From a virus, in IMG/VR virus record IMGVR_UViG_3300025652_000304, positions 1 to 31,795 of that record: a stretch of 31,795 nucleotides of DNA. One strand, given 5' to 3'. A program made the position numbers and the translations under genes. The notes below the pieces were generated by a model. That model saw only the letters and a program-made list of their open reading frames with translations, did no database searches and had not been told where the DNA came from. Positions 13,211-22,471 of the stretch are shown in pieces (positions within the stretch are counted from its first letter, which is position 1; each line of letters starts with the position of its first letter).

Positions 13211-13972
13211 TTAGTAGTTAGATTCCTCTTGTGTTACAGCTGCAGCTTTTTGCTGACTGTTTTTCAAAGAGTTATAAAAATCTCTAGCCATTTGATATAG
13301 GCCGGCATTGTCTACTTTTCTTACCATAGACACATTGTAACCATGCCAAGTAAAACTACCTGAGTTTTCAACAGAATTTAATTTATAAATTCTAGAAAAT
13401 GTAGGTGCTTGTAAAGATTTTCCTGTGTTAGGATCGTTTTCAAATTCATTCTCCATTAAAGAATTCCATTGTCTACTTACCTTAAGCTGTGTTGACTTCA
13501 TAGTCATCAAAGCTTTCTCCGGTCTCTCACCATTAATAATTACAAAGTGATTTGCTGTTTTGATAATTTCATTTCCATTATCTAACATATCTTTGTTTCT
13601 ATCATTTTGAGTTACCTTCGACATAATTCCAGGTCCTCTGTCATTATGTATAGGTCTACCTTCTCTTTTTTCAAAAGGTGCCCACTCTGGATATGTCATC
13701 TTGTAGAATACAGGAATAACTTCTATTCCTTTTTCTCCATTATACAGTTTCTTTGTAACTGTATTGTAGAACATACCAGCTTCAGCGCCTTCTACATACT
13801 TTGCATGTTTCTTTTTAGTCTCATCTGATCCTGATTGTAACAGTTTCAGAAAAGGTAAAGCTAGATCTTGTTTGTCTACGTTCTCTAAACCCATTCCTGA
13901 GTCTGATACGAAGTCCAAAGTTGCTAATGATCCGCTTTCTTGTTTTGCTACGTCTCTTGTTTCTTCATTCAT
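13211..13972 (-). CDS. conserved phage protein, probable ssDNA-binding protein, 253 aa
   Basis: After an acidic N-terminus (EETRDVAKQESG), the sequence QDLALPFLKLLQSGS and YVEGAEAGMFYNTVTKKLY resembles a conserved marine-phage protein that I recall as a candidate ssDNA-binding protein. The central beta-rich section includes GIEVIPVFYKMTYPEW and NHFVIINGE. The C-terminus (AAAVTQEESNY) is polar, as in many SSBs, but not the classic DDDIPF. Its position between the conserved coiled-coil protein and the primase supports a DNA replication role. The ssDNA-binding role is inference. Confidence 0.7.
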   Translation of the reverse strand: MNEETRDVAKQESGSLATLDFVSDSGMGLENVDKQDLALPFLKLLQSGSDETKKKHAKYVEGAEAGMFYNTVTKKLYNGEKGIEVIPVFYKMTYPEWAPFEKREGRPIHNDRGPGIMSKVTQNDRNKDMLDNGNEIIKTANHFVIINGERPEKALMTMKSTQLKVSRQWNSLMENEFENDPNTGKSLQAPTFSRIYKLNSVENSGSFTWHGYNVSMVRKVDNAGLYQMARDFYNSLKNSQQKAAAVTQEESNY

Positions 13973-13973
13973 A

Positions 13974-14534
13974 TTATTTGTTCCTTGTTATTTTTGTTTT
14001 GTTTCCCTTAAACAGATTAAAATGTTCAGAAGGTAAGTCTAAATCTTTTTCGACTCGCTCTCTGAATAGTGCTTTGAGAGTCATGGGTTCCACTTTAAGC
14101 TTTTGAACCGGTTGGTACCCATTGCTCTCGGCAAGGTTTGCATATTCGCTCGCCTTGTTATCTTCGTTTCGACCAAAGGAAACAGTGATTTCATTCTTAA
14201 TCAAATCACCCAAGTCGTTATTTCGAAGCCAGTTAAATGCGCCTTCCTTTTTATCTACAGGAATTGTTGCGCTATAAATTTCTTTTACCTCTATTGCAGA
14301 ACCATCTTTTAATTTCATAGTTTTTAGTTTCATAGAGTCCATAATTTCTGGTATCACTTGTTGTGAAAGTTTATCCGCTTGTTGTTTTTTTCTAGATAAT
14401 CTTTCTTCTTCAATTTTAATTTCATCTTCTAGCTTTTGTAATTCTAAAACATGGCTAGATAATGACTCAACATTATTTAATTCATTTACTTGTTGAGGTG
14501 CATCCTCAATAAACATTTTTTCTAAGTTACTCAT
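13974..14534 (-). CDS. conserved phage coiled-coil protein, 186 aa
   Basis: Residues about 25-65 form a charged coiled coil (KLEDEIKIEEERLSRKKQQA), followed by a conserved domain, IPEIMDSMKLKTMKLKDGS, VKEIYSATIPVDKKEGAF and NEITVSFGRNED. I recognise it from marine T7-like phages, where it lies beside the ssDNA-binding-type gene; function is not known to me. ATG at 14534 has AGGA about eight bases upstream and is preferred to the ATG at 14552, which lacks one. It overlaps the preceding gene by 8 bp. Confidence 0.72.
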   Translation of the reverse strand: MSNLEKMFIEDAPQQVNELNNVESLSSHVLELQKLEDEIKIEEERLSRKKQQADKLSQQVIPEIMDSMKLKTMKLKDGSAIEVKEIYSATIPVDKKEGAFNWLRNNDLGDLIKNEITVSFGRNEDNKASEYANLAESNGYQPVQKLKVEPMTLKALFRERVEKDLDLPSEHFNLFKGNKTKITRNK

Positions 14535-14883
14535 CTGTATTTCCTCTTTCATATAAATTTATTTCTATTGGGTAGTATTGTCTTTCTTGTTTGTCCCACT
14601 TTAATAAATTGTATTTACCATTAGTCATATCAGAAACTATAGAACATGTAACTCCAATAATTGCAGGATCACCTGTTAATAATAAATAATCTTCTGGTGT
14701 AAAATCTTTTAATAGATTTCTTAATTTAAAAATTAGTGGACCAGGAGAAAAAATAATTTGTGATAATTCAGGAAGTAAAAATTTAAACTTACCGTATTTA
14801 CCTGCACCGATAATATTTATTTTTGGGTTACCTGTTTTTGTACCTGGTATTTCCTGTATCACGTAAACTATATTTTCTTTCAT
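14527..14883 (-). CDS. conserved phage protein, 118 aa
   Basis: Recurrent segments are VYVIQEIPGTKTGNPKINII, FLLPELSQIIFSPGPLIFKL and DYLLLTGDPAIIGVTC. The pattern is familiar from uncultured marine phages without a function. It is beta-rich, with a D-P-A-I-I-G loop and a KWDKQERQYYPIEIN end. It is the first gene leftward of the divergent junction, and its ATG is preceded only by a weak Shine-Dalgarno sequence. Confidence 0.7.
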   Translation of the reverse strand: MKENIVYVIQEIPGTKTGNPKINIIGAGKYGKFKFLLPELSQIIFSPGPLIFKLRNLLKDFTPEDYLLLTGDPAIIGVTCSIVSDMTNGKYNLLKWDKQERQYYPIEINLYERGNTDE

Positions 14884-14940
14884 GGCTTGACTTCTATTTT
14901 ATATTTGATATCTTGTCAACTAGAAAGAAGAAAATAAATT
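14884..14940. promoter_or_regulatory. divergent promoter region at the strand switch
   Basis: Rightward, TTGACT (14887-14892) and TATCTT (14909-14914) are 16 bp apart, and AGAAAGAAG lies about 10 bases before the SNF2-like gene's ATG. Leftward, TTGACA lies at 14914-14919, but no good -10 box is well placed; TATAAA lies only about 10 bases away. The two TTGAC sequences form an inverted pair around an AT-rich core, a possible shared control site. Confidence 0.5.
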
Positions 14941-16371
14941 ATGAATTACAAATTTAAAACTAAGCCATACGCACATCAACTCAAAGCATTAGAAATGTCT
15001 TGGGAGAAAAAAGCTTTTGCGTATTTTATGGAAATGGGTACAGGTAAATCTAAAGTGTTGATAGACAATGTTGCAATGCTTTATGACAAAGGTAAAATCA
15101 ATGGTGTATTAATTATTGCACCAAAAGGTGTATATAAAAACTGGTATAGTTCTGAAATACCTACACACTTACCAGATCATATAGAAAAAGTGTCCGTATT
15201 GTGGCAAGCAAATATTACAAAACAACAACAAGAAACACTAAATACATTATTTAAAACAGGAACTGATCTACATATTTTATGTATGAATGTTGAAGCTTTA
15301 TCTACAACTAAAGGTGTTGATTTTGCAGCTAAATTTATAAACTCACACAACACGATGATGGCAATAGATGAGTCTACTACAATAAAAAATCCAGAAGCTA
15401 AACGTACAAAAAATATTGTGTCACTTGGTGTAAATGCAAAGTATAAAAGAATACTTACAGGATCACCGGTAACTAAATCACCATTAGACTTATACAAACA
15501 ATGCGAGTTCCTTGACCCCTGGCTCTTGGATCATAATTCTTATTACTCGTTTAGAACTAGATACGCTATTATGAAGACAGCAAATTTTGGTGGACGATCG
15601 GTACAGATTGTAGTTGGTTATCGTAACCTTGCTGAATTATCAGAAAAACTAAAACCGTTTTCTTATCGTGTATTAAAAGATGATTGTTTAGATCTACCAA
15701 AAAAAACTTTTATGAAACGTATTGTACAACTTACACCGGATCAAAATAAAGTATACACACAGATGAAAAAAGAAGCACTTGCAATATTAAATGGCAAGAT
15801 GATTACCACTGCAAATGCATTGACACAGTTGATGAGATTGCAACAAATAACTTGTGGCCATTTCAAAGCAGATGATGGCACTGTTCAACAACTAAAAAGC
15901 AATAGACTAAATGAGTTAGTCGATGTGCTATGTGAAATAGAAGGTAAAGCGGTTATTTGGGCTCATTGGCAAAGTGATGTAAAACATATTATAGATGCAC
16001 TTGTAGATGAGTTTGGTCCTGGCTGTTATGTAGATTACTATGGTTTGACACCACAAGATGAAAGACAACAAAACATAAAACGTTTTCAAGATGATGAAAA
16101 ATGTAGGTTTTTTGTAGGTACACCTCAAACTGGTGGATATGGTATTACACTTACTGCAGCTTCTAATATGATATACTATTCTAATGGTTATGATCTTGAG
16201 AAAAGACAACAGTCAGAAGCACGTATTGATCGTATTGGCCAAACTAAACCTATGACATATATAGATATTATGTGTGAAGATACAGTTGATGAAAGAATTG
16301 TAAAAGCTTTACGTAAGAAAGTTAATATTGCAAGTCAAGTTATGGGAGAAGAATTAAAAGCTTGGATATAG
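14941..16371 (+). CDS. SNF2-type SF2 helicase/DNA translocase, 476 aa, plus strand
   Basis: SF2/SNF2 motifs run in order: Q-type KPYAHQLKALE, Walker A MGTGKSK (G33-S37), DEXH motif II as IDESTTIKNP (D143, E144), motif III LTGSPVTKSPLDLY, motif IV with VIWAHWQSDVKHI, motif V GTPQTGGYGITLTAA and motif VI QSEARIDRIGQT (R428 nearby). SNF2-like proteins use ATP to move along DNA or remodel protein-DNA complexes. In marine phages such a gene often accompanies replication genes. It is the only large gene on the plus strand, divergent from the conserved 118-aa gene and convergent with the 65-aa gene 26 bp away. A role in replication is inferred. Confidence 0.92.
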   Translation: MNYKFKTKPYAHQLKALEMSWEKKAFAYFMEMGTGKSKVLIDNVAMLYDKGKINGVLIIAPKGVYKNWYSSEIPTHLPDHIEKVSVLWQANITKQQQETLNTLFKTGTDLHILCMNVEALSTTKGVDFAAKFINSHNTMMAIDESTTIKNPEAKRTKNIVSLGVNAKYKRILTGSPVTKSPLDLYKQCEFLDPWLLDHNSYYSFRTRYAIMKTANFGGRSVQIVVGYRNLAELSEKLKPFSYRVLKDDCLDLPKKTFMKRIVQLTPDQNKVYTQMKKEALAILNGKMITTANALTQLMRLQQITCGHFKADDGTVQQLKSNRLNELVDVLCEIEGKAVIWAHWQSDVKHIIDALVDEFGPGCYVDYYGLTPQDERQQNIKRFQDDEKCRFFVGTPQTGGYGITLTAASNMIYYSNGYDLEKRQQSEARIDRIGQTKPMTYIDIMCEDTVDERIVKALRKKVNIASQVMGEELKAWI

Positions 16372-16397
16372 GAAAAAATAGGACTTACGTGTGAGCG

Positions 16398-16595
16398 CTA
16401 CAATTTTTGTAATAAGACTACAATCACACCACCCATACCTGTCATAATAGCACCCATAGAAACTAAAAGTATTCTTTCAATTCTAGTTATATGGTTTTGT
16501 AGTTGGTTCATTCTATCGTAGGTTTGTTTCTGCATGATACGACACAGTTTTTCATGTGATTCTATTTTCTGTAATGCGCTTTCTTTATTTGGCAT
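16398..16595 (-). CDS. XhlA/holin-like membrane protein, 65 aa
   Basis: The N-terminal half is helical and charged (KIESHEKLCRIMQKQTYDR). The C-terminal residues about 42-62 (ILLVSMGAIMTGMGGVIVVL) form one transmembrane segment. This order and length match hemolysin XhlA-type holin-linked proteins. It lies at the downstream end of the structural operon, after the 670-aa gene, whose end it overlaps by 11 bp. It could be the holin or an accessory to the protein at 3467-3802. Confidence 0.7.
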   Translation of the reverse strand: MPNKESALQKIESHEKLCRIMQKQTYDRMNQLQNHITRIERILLVSMGAIMTGMGGVIVVLLQKL

Positions 16596-18597
16596 ACTTA
16601 CCTACTATGTAACAAATAGGTTCTAATATTTTTCTATATACTCTACCTAATAAATGCACCTTGCCTCTTGACTCCTGTCTAATGTCTATAGTTCTATGCA
16701 CTGCAATATGTTCTAATATTTTTTTAACTATTTTATTTGTTTTAGATAGTTTTACAAGTGGTAAGAATATTTTATGATATCCTTTTTGATATTCAGGTGC
16801 CAAACCTTTTGAATGTTTTAACCAAATTTTATTTCTAAAAGATCCAAAACCGTAAGAGTCGTTCATCATAGTGCAGACGATCTTGCCGCCACCGCCTCCG
16901 CCACCGCCGCCGCCTCCTCCGCCACCAACGGATGTTGGAGCATTTTGATAACTTGAGTAAGCAGAAGATATTCCTGTAGGTGTTGATACACTACTTTGAC
17001 TTGGTGGTCCTTTTGTTGATACAGTTCCCATGTTAGCTCCACCACCTGTAGCTGGGCTAGATGAAGGACTATCATCTCTGCTATCTCCACCAGGTCTGTT
17101 GGTGCCTGTAGGTGCAGAAGGTGCACTTGGTGCAGGGCTATCGTCTCTGTCATCTCCACCTGGTCTGTCTGTGCCTGTTGGTGGGCTAGGTGGTGCTGGT
17201 GGTTCGTAATTCATATCATCAAATTCAAAATCATCTTCTAATGGTGTTATAGTTCCTGAGTCTACTAGTTGTTTTCTATCTGGATAATTATAACTATCTG
17301 AAGTTTCACCTATGTCTTGATAATCTGAATATACTACTTGATCATCAAGATCTTTAAATCCAAATATATCATCTTTTGGAGTTGTGTCTAGCATCTCGCT
17401 GCCTGAATCATCATCAGCTGTTTGTATGCCAGCAGCTATTTTTTCTGGATCTCCATACTGTAATTGATCTAGCATAGTTTTTTCTTTTGCCATTGCTTCT
17501 TCTAAATCTTTTTTTCTTTGAACTAAGTCTGTGTTTTGATATTGTTCTAAAGTCATTCCACCTAAAGTTTTGTTTATTGTATCAATTCTTTTTTGATAAG
17601 CATCTTGTAATCCGTAATTTGGATCTAAAGGATTACCAGATACAGGATTGTATCCTTTCATCAAACCACTTTGTATTGTGCCATCTTTAACATCGTACAT
17701 TTCATCTAATGCAGTTTGTCTTGGATCTCTGTCTGGTAATATTGCTCCTAATGCTTTTCCAATTAAAGTTATTGGAACTCCAACTGCTAAATTTATACCA
17801 GCTTCTATAGCTGCTCTTTTAATATCAAAGTCTGCAGGAAGACCTAATTTTTGTAATAAACTTGTGTTATCTGCTATATCTTCTTGTGTTACTACATCAG
17901 TTGCTGCTGCTTGTGCATCAAGATCTTCATATATAGGTTGGCCTGTTACAGCATTATAAGTAATGCCATCTGGACCTAAAATTGTTTTAACTGCTTGTGG
18001 ATCAACCGCATTATCAATAATTCCTGTTTGATTTGTTAGTGGCGATGCTCCTGTAATTTGAAAGTCTCCAACATTACTAGGTTGTGTTAAATCTTCCACC
18101 ATTATACCCGTATCAGTAGGAAGTCTAGCTCCACCTGCTGCTCCTGATGCTAAAAAAGGATCAGATGAAGGTGGTGTTGGTGGTTCATAAGTTTGAGCAT
18201 CATCATAGTCTTTAATGTCTATATCCATGTCTGGATCTAAACCTATAAATCCAGAAGGCCCTGGAGTTACACCTGGATCAAAGCCTGCAATAGGTTCTGG
18301 AGTTGGGTCATCAAAAACTGGTAAAGTCGCTTGACCCGCGTCGCCTGATCCTCCGCCTGATGGTGGTGTTGCAGCTTGAGGTGTATCAAACATTGGTAAA
18401 CCTTGCATATAAAGCCTCATGAGATCTGAATATTTAGTAGGACCTAGATAGTCATACTGTATACCAGAATAGTCTGGAATATTACCTAGTAGGAAGGGAC
18501 TAGTATCTGTAGTTGTTCTTAAATTAGATACATCAATACCTTCATCAACTAAATCTGGATCGGTTACTATTAATGATTTAAAATCTTCACTAGACAT
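16585..18597 (-). CDS. Pro/Gly-rich virion-region protein with polyglycine hinge, 670 aa
   Basis: The N-terminal half is acidic and low in complexity, with Pro/Asp-rich segments such as DPTPEPIAGFDPGVTPGP. A helical, hydrophobic section near residues 255-290 (AIEAGINLAVGVPITLIGKA) might cross or bind a membrane. Repeats of APSAPTGTNRPGGD-like units come near residue 480, then 14 consecutive Gly, then a conserved C-terminal domain, KIVCTMMNDSYGFGSFRN, with EYQKGYHKIFLPLVKL and HIAVHRTIDIR. I recognise the C-terminal domain from marine phages. It starts at TAATG overlapping the 1288-aa gene, so it is probably a structural or ejection protein. Confidence 0.7.
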   Translation of the reverse strand: MSSEDFKSLIVTDPDLVDEGIDVSNLRTTTDTSPFLLGNIPDYSGIQYDYLGPTKYSDLMRLYMQGLPMFDTPQAATPPSGGGSGDAGQATLPVFDDPTPEPIAGFDPGVTPGPSGFIGLDPDMDIDIKDYDDAQTYEPPTPPSSDPFLASGAAGGARLPTDTGIMVEDLTQPSNVGDFQITGASPLTNQTGIIDNAVDPQAVKTILGPDGITYNAVTGQPIYEDLDAQAAATDVVTQEDIADNTSLLQKLGLPADFDIKRAAIEAGINLAVGVPITLIGKALGAILPDRDPRQTALDEMYDVKDGTIQSGLMKGYNPVSGNPLDPNYGLQDAYQKRIDTINKTLGGMTLEQYQNTDLVQRKKDLEEAMAKEKTMLDQLQYGDPEKIAAGIQTADDDSGSEMLDTTPKDDIFGFKDLDDQVVYSDYQDIGETSDSYNYPDRKQLVDSGTITPLEDDFEFDDMNYEPPAPPSPPTGTDRPGGDDRDDSPAPSAPSAPTGTNRPGGDSRDDSPSSSPATGGGANMGTVSTKGPPSQSSVSTPTGISSAYSSYQNAPTSVGGGGGGGGGGGGGGKIVCTMMNDSYGFGSFRNKIWLKHSKGLAPEYQKGYHKIFLPLVKLSKTNKIVKKILEHIAVHRTIDIRQESRGKVHLLGRVYRKILEPICYIVGKYAK
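16885..16926 (-). repeat. polyglycine tract, 14 codons
   Basis: A GGC/GGT/GGA run codes for 14 glycines in the 670-aa protein, joining a disordered section to the conserved C-terminal domain. The tract is much more GC-rich than the rest of the genome. Codon mixing argues against pure slippage. Confidence 0.9.
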
Positions 18598-21500
18598 TAC
18601 GCCATTCCCCTTTGTCTTAACCTTATAGCCTGTTCTTCAGGACTTAGCAATGCCTGTTCTGAAGGTGTTAACCCTGTCTGTGTTAACGATGCCTGTTGCA
18701 CTGGCTGTATCATTGTTGGATCCACAGTTGGTGTTGTAGGCAATGTAGATTGTGTCATATTATCGTAAGATGGTAGGTATTCTTCTATATTAATATCAAA
18801 TTCATCATCAAAAGATAAATCTCTTAACTCATCTTGTATTTCAATTAACACATCTCTTACCTCTTCAAATGGATTATCTACACCAATACGGTCTTCAATT
18901 TGTCTAAATTCTCTTTGTATATTTTCTGATGGAAAAAATGGTGTGTATATATCATTATCCAATCTATTATATAAATTAATTAGTTGTCTTTCTCTAAACT
19001 CAGTTCTAATAGCGTCCATGTCTGTACCCAAAATATCTGCAGCTTGAATGTTTGCACGCATTTGTTTATCATTATTAAATTTAGCTCTGTTAGCCACAAT
19101 AAATCTTTCAATAACATCTCTTCCTGTTTTAGGTCCACCTTTTAATAGTGACTCAGATCCTCCAGTAAATAATGCTCTTGCTTCCCTGTTACCTCTTTGA
19201 TAATCAGAAATTTTAAAACCCATAGATCTAACAGGATCTATCTTAACTTGTCTATACCCTAAAAATCCTGTCAACTCATCCGGTAATTCAAAAAACTCTC
19301 CACGATCTGATGGTTTATCAGCTGCTGCTTGATATAATCTTGTAAGTTGTGGGTAAGAAAAAGGTAACATTGATTTTGCTAAATGTTCAATCATGTTTTT
19401 GATTGCAGTTCCCGGTTCATTTTCCATTTGCGCTTGAGTATAAATTTGTCTACCTTCTCTAGTTTTACCTTCTCTTGCAATTAAATCTAATGCTGCTTCA
19501 GTGTAAATTGCTTCTGATATAAATGGTGATGCAAGTTCACCAGCTGCTTCTGCCATACCTTTCATAACACCTTTCATTAATACATCTTCGTCTTCTATTC
19601 CTTGTTGAATATTATTAAGTAAAGTTTGAAAAGGTCTTGTTACTGTGTCGTATGCATTACCATGACTAAAATCTACATATTTTAAATCACCTGTTTCTTC
19701 ATCTCTAATTGGTAGAATAGTAGAATTTTTAGACCACTCAGGTAGAAATTGTTTTAATGCACGCAACTCTTCATTAGTTACATTGTATAAACCTTGAAAT
19801 CCTTTTTGTATTCCAATAGGTGCAATACCTAATACAGTTGTCATACCTGCTAATCTTTTTAAACCAATAGATCGTAATGCAGGATCCTTAATTTCTTTAA
19901 TAGATCTTTTTGCAATGTTAGTTGTTGTTCTTAACATTTCAGATGGAAACGACATAAAAGTTCCAAGTGGTAAACGTCTTAAAGCTCTTACAGTATCTGA
20001 TACATATGCATAGTTTGGTACAGTGTTTCTTACAATGTCAGCTGCTTCTTCTTTTAATTGTCTTTCAGTAAATTTTATACCTGCTTTAGTATATGCACCT
20101 CTAAGCCTTTGCATTTCAACAGCATAGTTTGCTATCTTAAATAAATCATCTTCTGCTGTATATAAATCTTCTGCAAATTTCATACCTGATTTTAATTTTC
20201 TACCAGTTCCTGATGTAAGTTTTTTCATCATAGATTCTAATGGTTTTCCAATATTTAAATTTTCACCCATACGAGTATCTGTTAAAAGATTTTTTATATC
20301 TCCTAATTGTACTTGTGAGTTTACCACTCCAAGTTCTAGTAATTCTCTGTATGCTTCATTTGCTTCTGCTGATCTTTTTCCTACTTGTAATTTACCAAAT
20401 GCATCTCTAAATGCTCTACCAACTAATGCAGGGTTTTCAAATAAAATACCATTACCAGCAGAAAAAGCGGTAGCAGAAAATAAATTTCTAAAGTGTGTTT
20501 GCGGTGATAAGATTGTTTTTGCAACTTGTGATGCTGCTTTTGGAAACAATACTAAATTTCTATATCCCCATGTTAATCCTTTTTCAATACCAGTTGCACC
20601 TTCTCTGGGTTCAAATAAAAATTTTAAAGTTTTAGTGCTATCTCCTAATCCTTCAGCAATAGCTTTAGTGGTAAACTTACCTGCTAATGGATTAATAGTA
20701 AACTCATCCTTAAAATATGGTGTCATGTATCTATCTAATTCTACTATTTCTTGATTAGGTAATGCTTCTGCCGCTTCTAATGCATCATCAAAAAAGAAAC
20801 CTCTTGATCCGCCCGGTGTAGTTGCAGTAGCTGCTTTTTTAATTGCATCATCTTGTTTTGCAATATTTTCAAACAACTCATTTTTTCTAGCAATGTTAGA
20901 TAACTTTGTCATACTATTGTAGATAGAAAATCTAGGATCTTCTATTTCACCAAACAATTTTTTTATAACTGCTCTATCTTTACCAGGTGTTTCAGCTAAC
21001 AAACGTTCTGGTTTAATATCATCTGTTACTACTCTTTTAAAAAACTTATCTATCTGTGGTCCCTCTTCTGCTAAAGTTCCTTGTGTAAATTTTATAGGTA
21101 AACCTGGAGGTGCTTTTTGATTTTTTGCAGATTTAATTACAGCGTCAACCATACTTTGTGCTTGAAAATCTGTTAGGTTTTTACCATTTTCTTTTGCATA
21201 TCTTTTAAAATATTCTTTTGTGCCTTTGATTGCTTCTTCTGTTGGTGTGTAAGCTAAAAAAGGCAACACAGATTTATCTTCAAATATTCTATAAGTGCTA
21301 CCAAGATAATCTTTTACTCTTTTACCCATTAATGTTTTTAAAGTTTGTACATCTTTAGGTGCGTTTGATGATGCGTTAATTAAATCTACAAATTTTTCTC
21401 TTGCACCACCTATTGCTTCAAATATATTTTCTATAGATTCGTCTGTTGCACCATTGTCTTTTAAAAACTTGTGTGTTCTAGCTGCTGCACTGCTTGGAAT

Positions 21501-22463
21501 AGCTTTACTTAATTCACCTTCAAATAAAATATCATTTAGTTCTTTGTATATGTCAGCTTTTCTTTTGTCTGATGATTTGTCTAATACAGATTTTACCATT
21601 GGAAACATGCTGTCTACTTCAGAATCTATTGTCTTAACTAACTCCATAGCTCTGTTGGTATCAGCCATAGTAGCACCTTTTTCTGCCATCTTAGCTTCAA
21701 AGATTGATTGTGGTTTTGCACCTCTAGCTCTTAATGCAGAAAATGTTTTATTAAAAAATTTATCTAATTTAGAATTACTAAACTCTATGTTTTTACCACG
21801 TAAAGCTGCAGCTTTAATACCTTTACCTACACCATATACAATCGGTGTTATTAATAAAGACTCTGCACCAAACTTTGTTCTGTTCATTAATTTTTTAAAT
21901 GCATCTTCTCTACCACCTTCATCGGTTACTTCTTCTAAGTCTGTTGGCCCAGCTTCAAACACATCACCAAAAGTTCCAAGTTCTTCTACATCAGCAACAA
22001 ATGCTTCACCTGCTGCCCCACCTGCAACCCCTGCTGCAAATCTTTTTTTACCAATAGTTTTATTAAAATCATCTGCTTTCTTTGCAGCTTTCTGTAGGTT
22101 AGTACCTTTTATGTTCATGTAGTTACCAGCTTTTTTAGCTTTAATTGCTTTACTAGCTAGTTTAAAACCTATACCACCTGGTACACCTATTTGAACTAAA
22201 CCTTCTGTAAGTCTACCTATTGCTGTATCATCTGCAATGTCTTCAAATATATTTATTTTATCAAACATTTGTTCAACATCTGCTGCAAGATCTGTATCAA
22301 AACCTAAATCAATTAATTCTGCACCAAGAGATATAACACCTTCAGGTACTTTTATAACACCAGATGCAACTCCTGCTAAAGCAGAGGTAATTGCACTTCT
22401 TTCACTATTGATTTCTTCGTCTCGTAGGGAGGTAAAGCCTTCTGGATCTATAATCTCAGCCAT
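18597..22463 (-). CDS. large probable internal virion/ejection protein, 1288 aa
   Basis: This is the longest gene. Early Ala/Gly-rich segments (AITSALAGVASGVIKVPEGV, AAGVAGGAAGEAFVADVEEL) can insert in membranes. Most of the rest is long helical, Lys/Glu-rich sequence with an extended central region (RNLFSATAFSAGNGILFENP). The C-terminus has a conserved-looking TGLTPSEQALLSPEEQAIRL motif. Size, helix content and position among virion genes fit podovirus ejection proteins (T7 gp15/gp16-like), which form a channel for DNA. No lytic transglycosylase motif is visible. GGAGG lies close before the ATG. Function is inferred. Confidence 0.65.
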   Translation of the reverse strand: MAEIIDPEGFTSLRDEEINSERSAITSALAGVASGVIKVPEGVISLGAELIDLGFDTDLAADVEQMFDKINIFEDIADDTAIGRLTEGLVQIGVPGGIGFKLASKAIKAKKAGNYMNIKGTNLQKAAKKADDFNKTIGKKRFAAGVAGGAAGEAFVADVEELGTFGDVFEAGPTDLEEVTDEGGREDAFKKLMNRTKFGAESLLITPIVYGVGKGIKAAALRGKNIEFSNSKLDKFFNKTFSALRARGAKPQSIFEAKMAEKGATMADTNRAMELVKTIDSEVDSMFPMVKSVLDKSSDKRKADIYKELNDILFEGELSKAIPSSAAARTHKFLKDNGATDESIENIFEAIGGAREKFVDLINASSNAPKDVQTLKTLMGKRVKDYLGSTYRIFEDKSVLPFLAYTPTEEAIKGTKEYFKRYAKENGKNLTDFQAQSMVDAVIKSAKNQKAPPGLPIKFTQGTLAEEGPQIDKFFKRVVTDDIKPERLLAETPGKDRAVIKKLFGEIEDPRFSIYNSMTKLSNIARKNELFENIAKQDDAIKKAATATTPGGSRGFFFDDALEAAEALPNQEIVELDRYMTPYFKDEFTINPLAGKFTTKAIAEGLGDSTKTLKFLFEPREGATGIEKGLTWGYRNLVLFPKAASQVAKTILSPQTHFRNLFSATAFSAGNGILFENPALVGRAFRDAFGKLQVGKRSAEANEAYRELLELGVVNSQVQLGDIKNLLTDTRMGENLNIGKPLESMMKKLTSGTGRKLKSGMKFAEDLYTAEDDLFKIANYAVEMQRLRGAYTKAGIKFTERQLKEEAADIVRNTVPNYAYVSDTVRALRRLPLGTFMSFPSEMLRTTTNIAKRSIKEIKDPALRSIGLKRLAGMTTVLGIAPIGIQKGFQGLYNVTNEELRALKQFLPEWSKNSTILPIRDEETGDLKYVDFSHGNAYDTVTRPFQTLLNNIQQGIEDEDVLMKGVMKGMAEAAGELASPFISEAIYTEAALDLIAREGKTREGRQIYTQAQMENEPGTAIKNMIEHLAKSMLPFSYPQLTRLYQAAADKPSDRGEFFELPDELTGFLGYRQVKIDPVRSMGFKISDYQRGNREARALFTGGSESLLKGGPKTGRDVIERFIVANRAKFNNDKQMRANIQAADILGTDMDAIRTEFRERQLINLYNRLDNDIYTPFFPSENIQREFRQIEDRIGVDNPFEEVRDVLIEIQDELRDLSFDDEFDINIEEYLPSYDNMTQSTLPTTPTVDPTMIQPVQQASLTQTGLTPSEQALLSPEEQAIRLRQRGMA

Positions 22464-22471
22464 TTGTCCTC

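Noticed and set aside
16372-16397. Terminator between the convergent SNF2-like and 65-aa genes
   Set aside because: Only a short AGCGCT palindrome and A-rich sequence are present; no stem with a U-tract on either strand.
16866-17159. Minus-strand 97-codon frame in the Pro/Gly-rich section
   Set aside because: It is an alternate frame of the low-complexity repeats in the 670-aa gene, and its Leu/His/Val-rich composition is a by-product of the repeats.
21454-22122. Plus-strand open frame of 222 codons
   Set aside because: It lies wholly within the 1288-aa gene in reverse and has no plausible promoter or Shine-Dalgarno sequence; the sense frame is continuous and coupled to neighbours.
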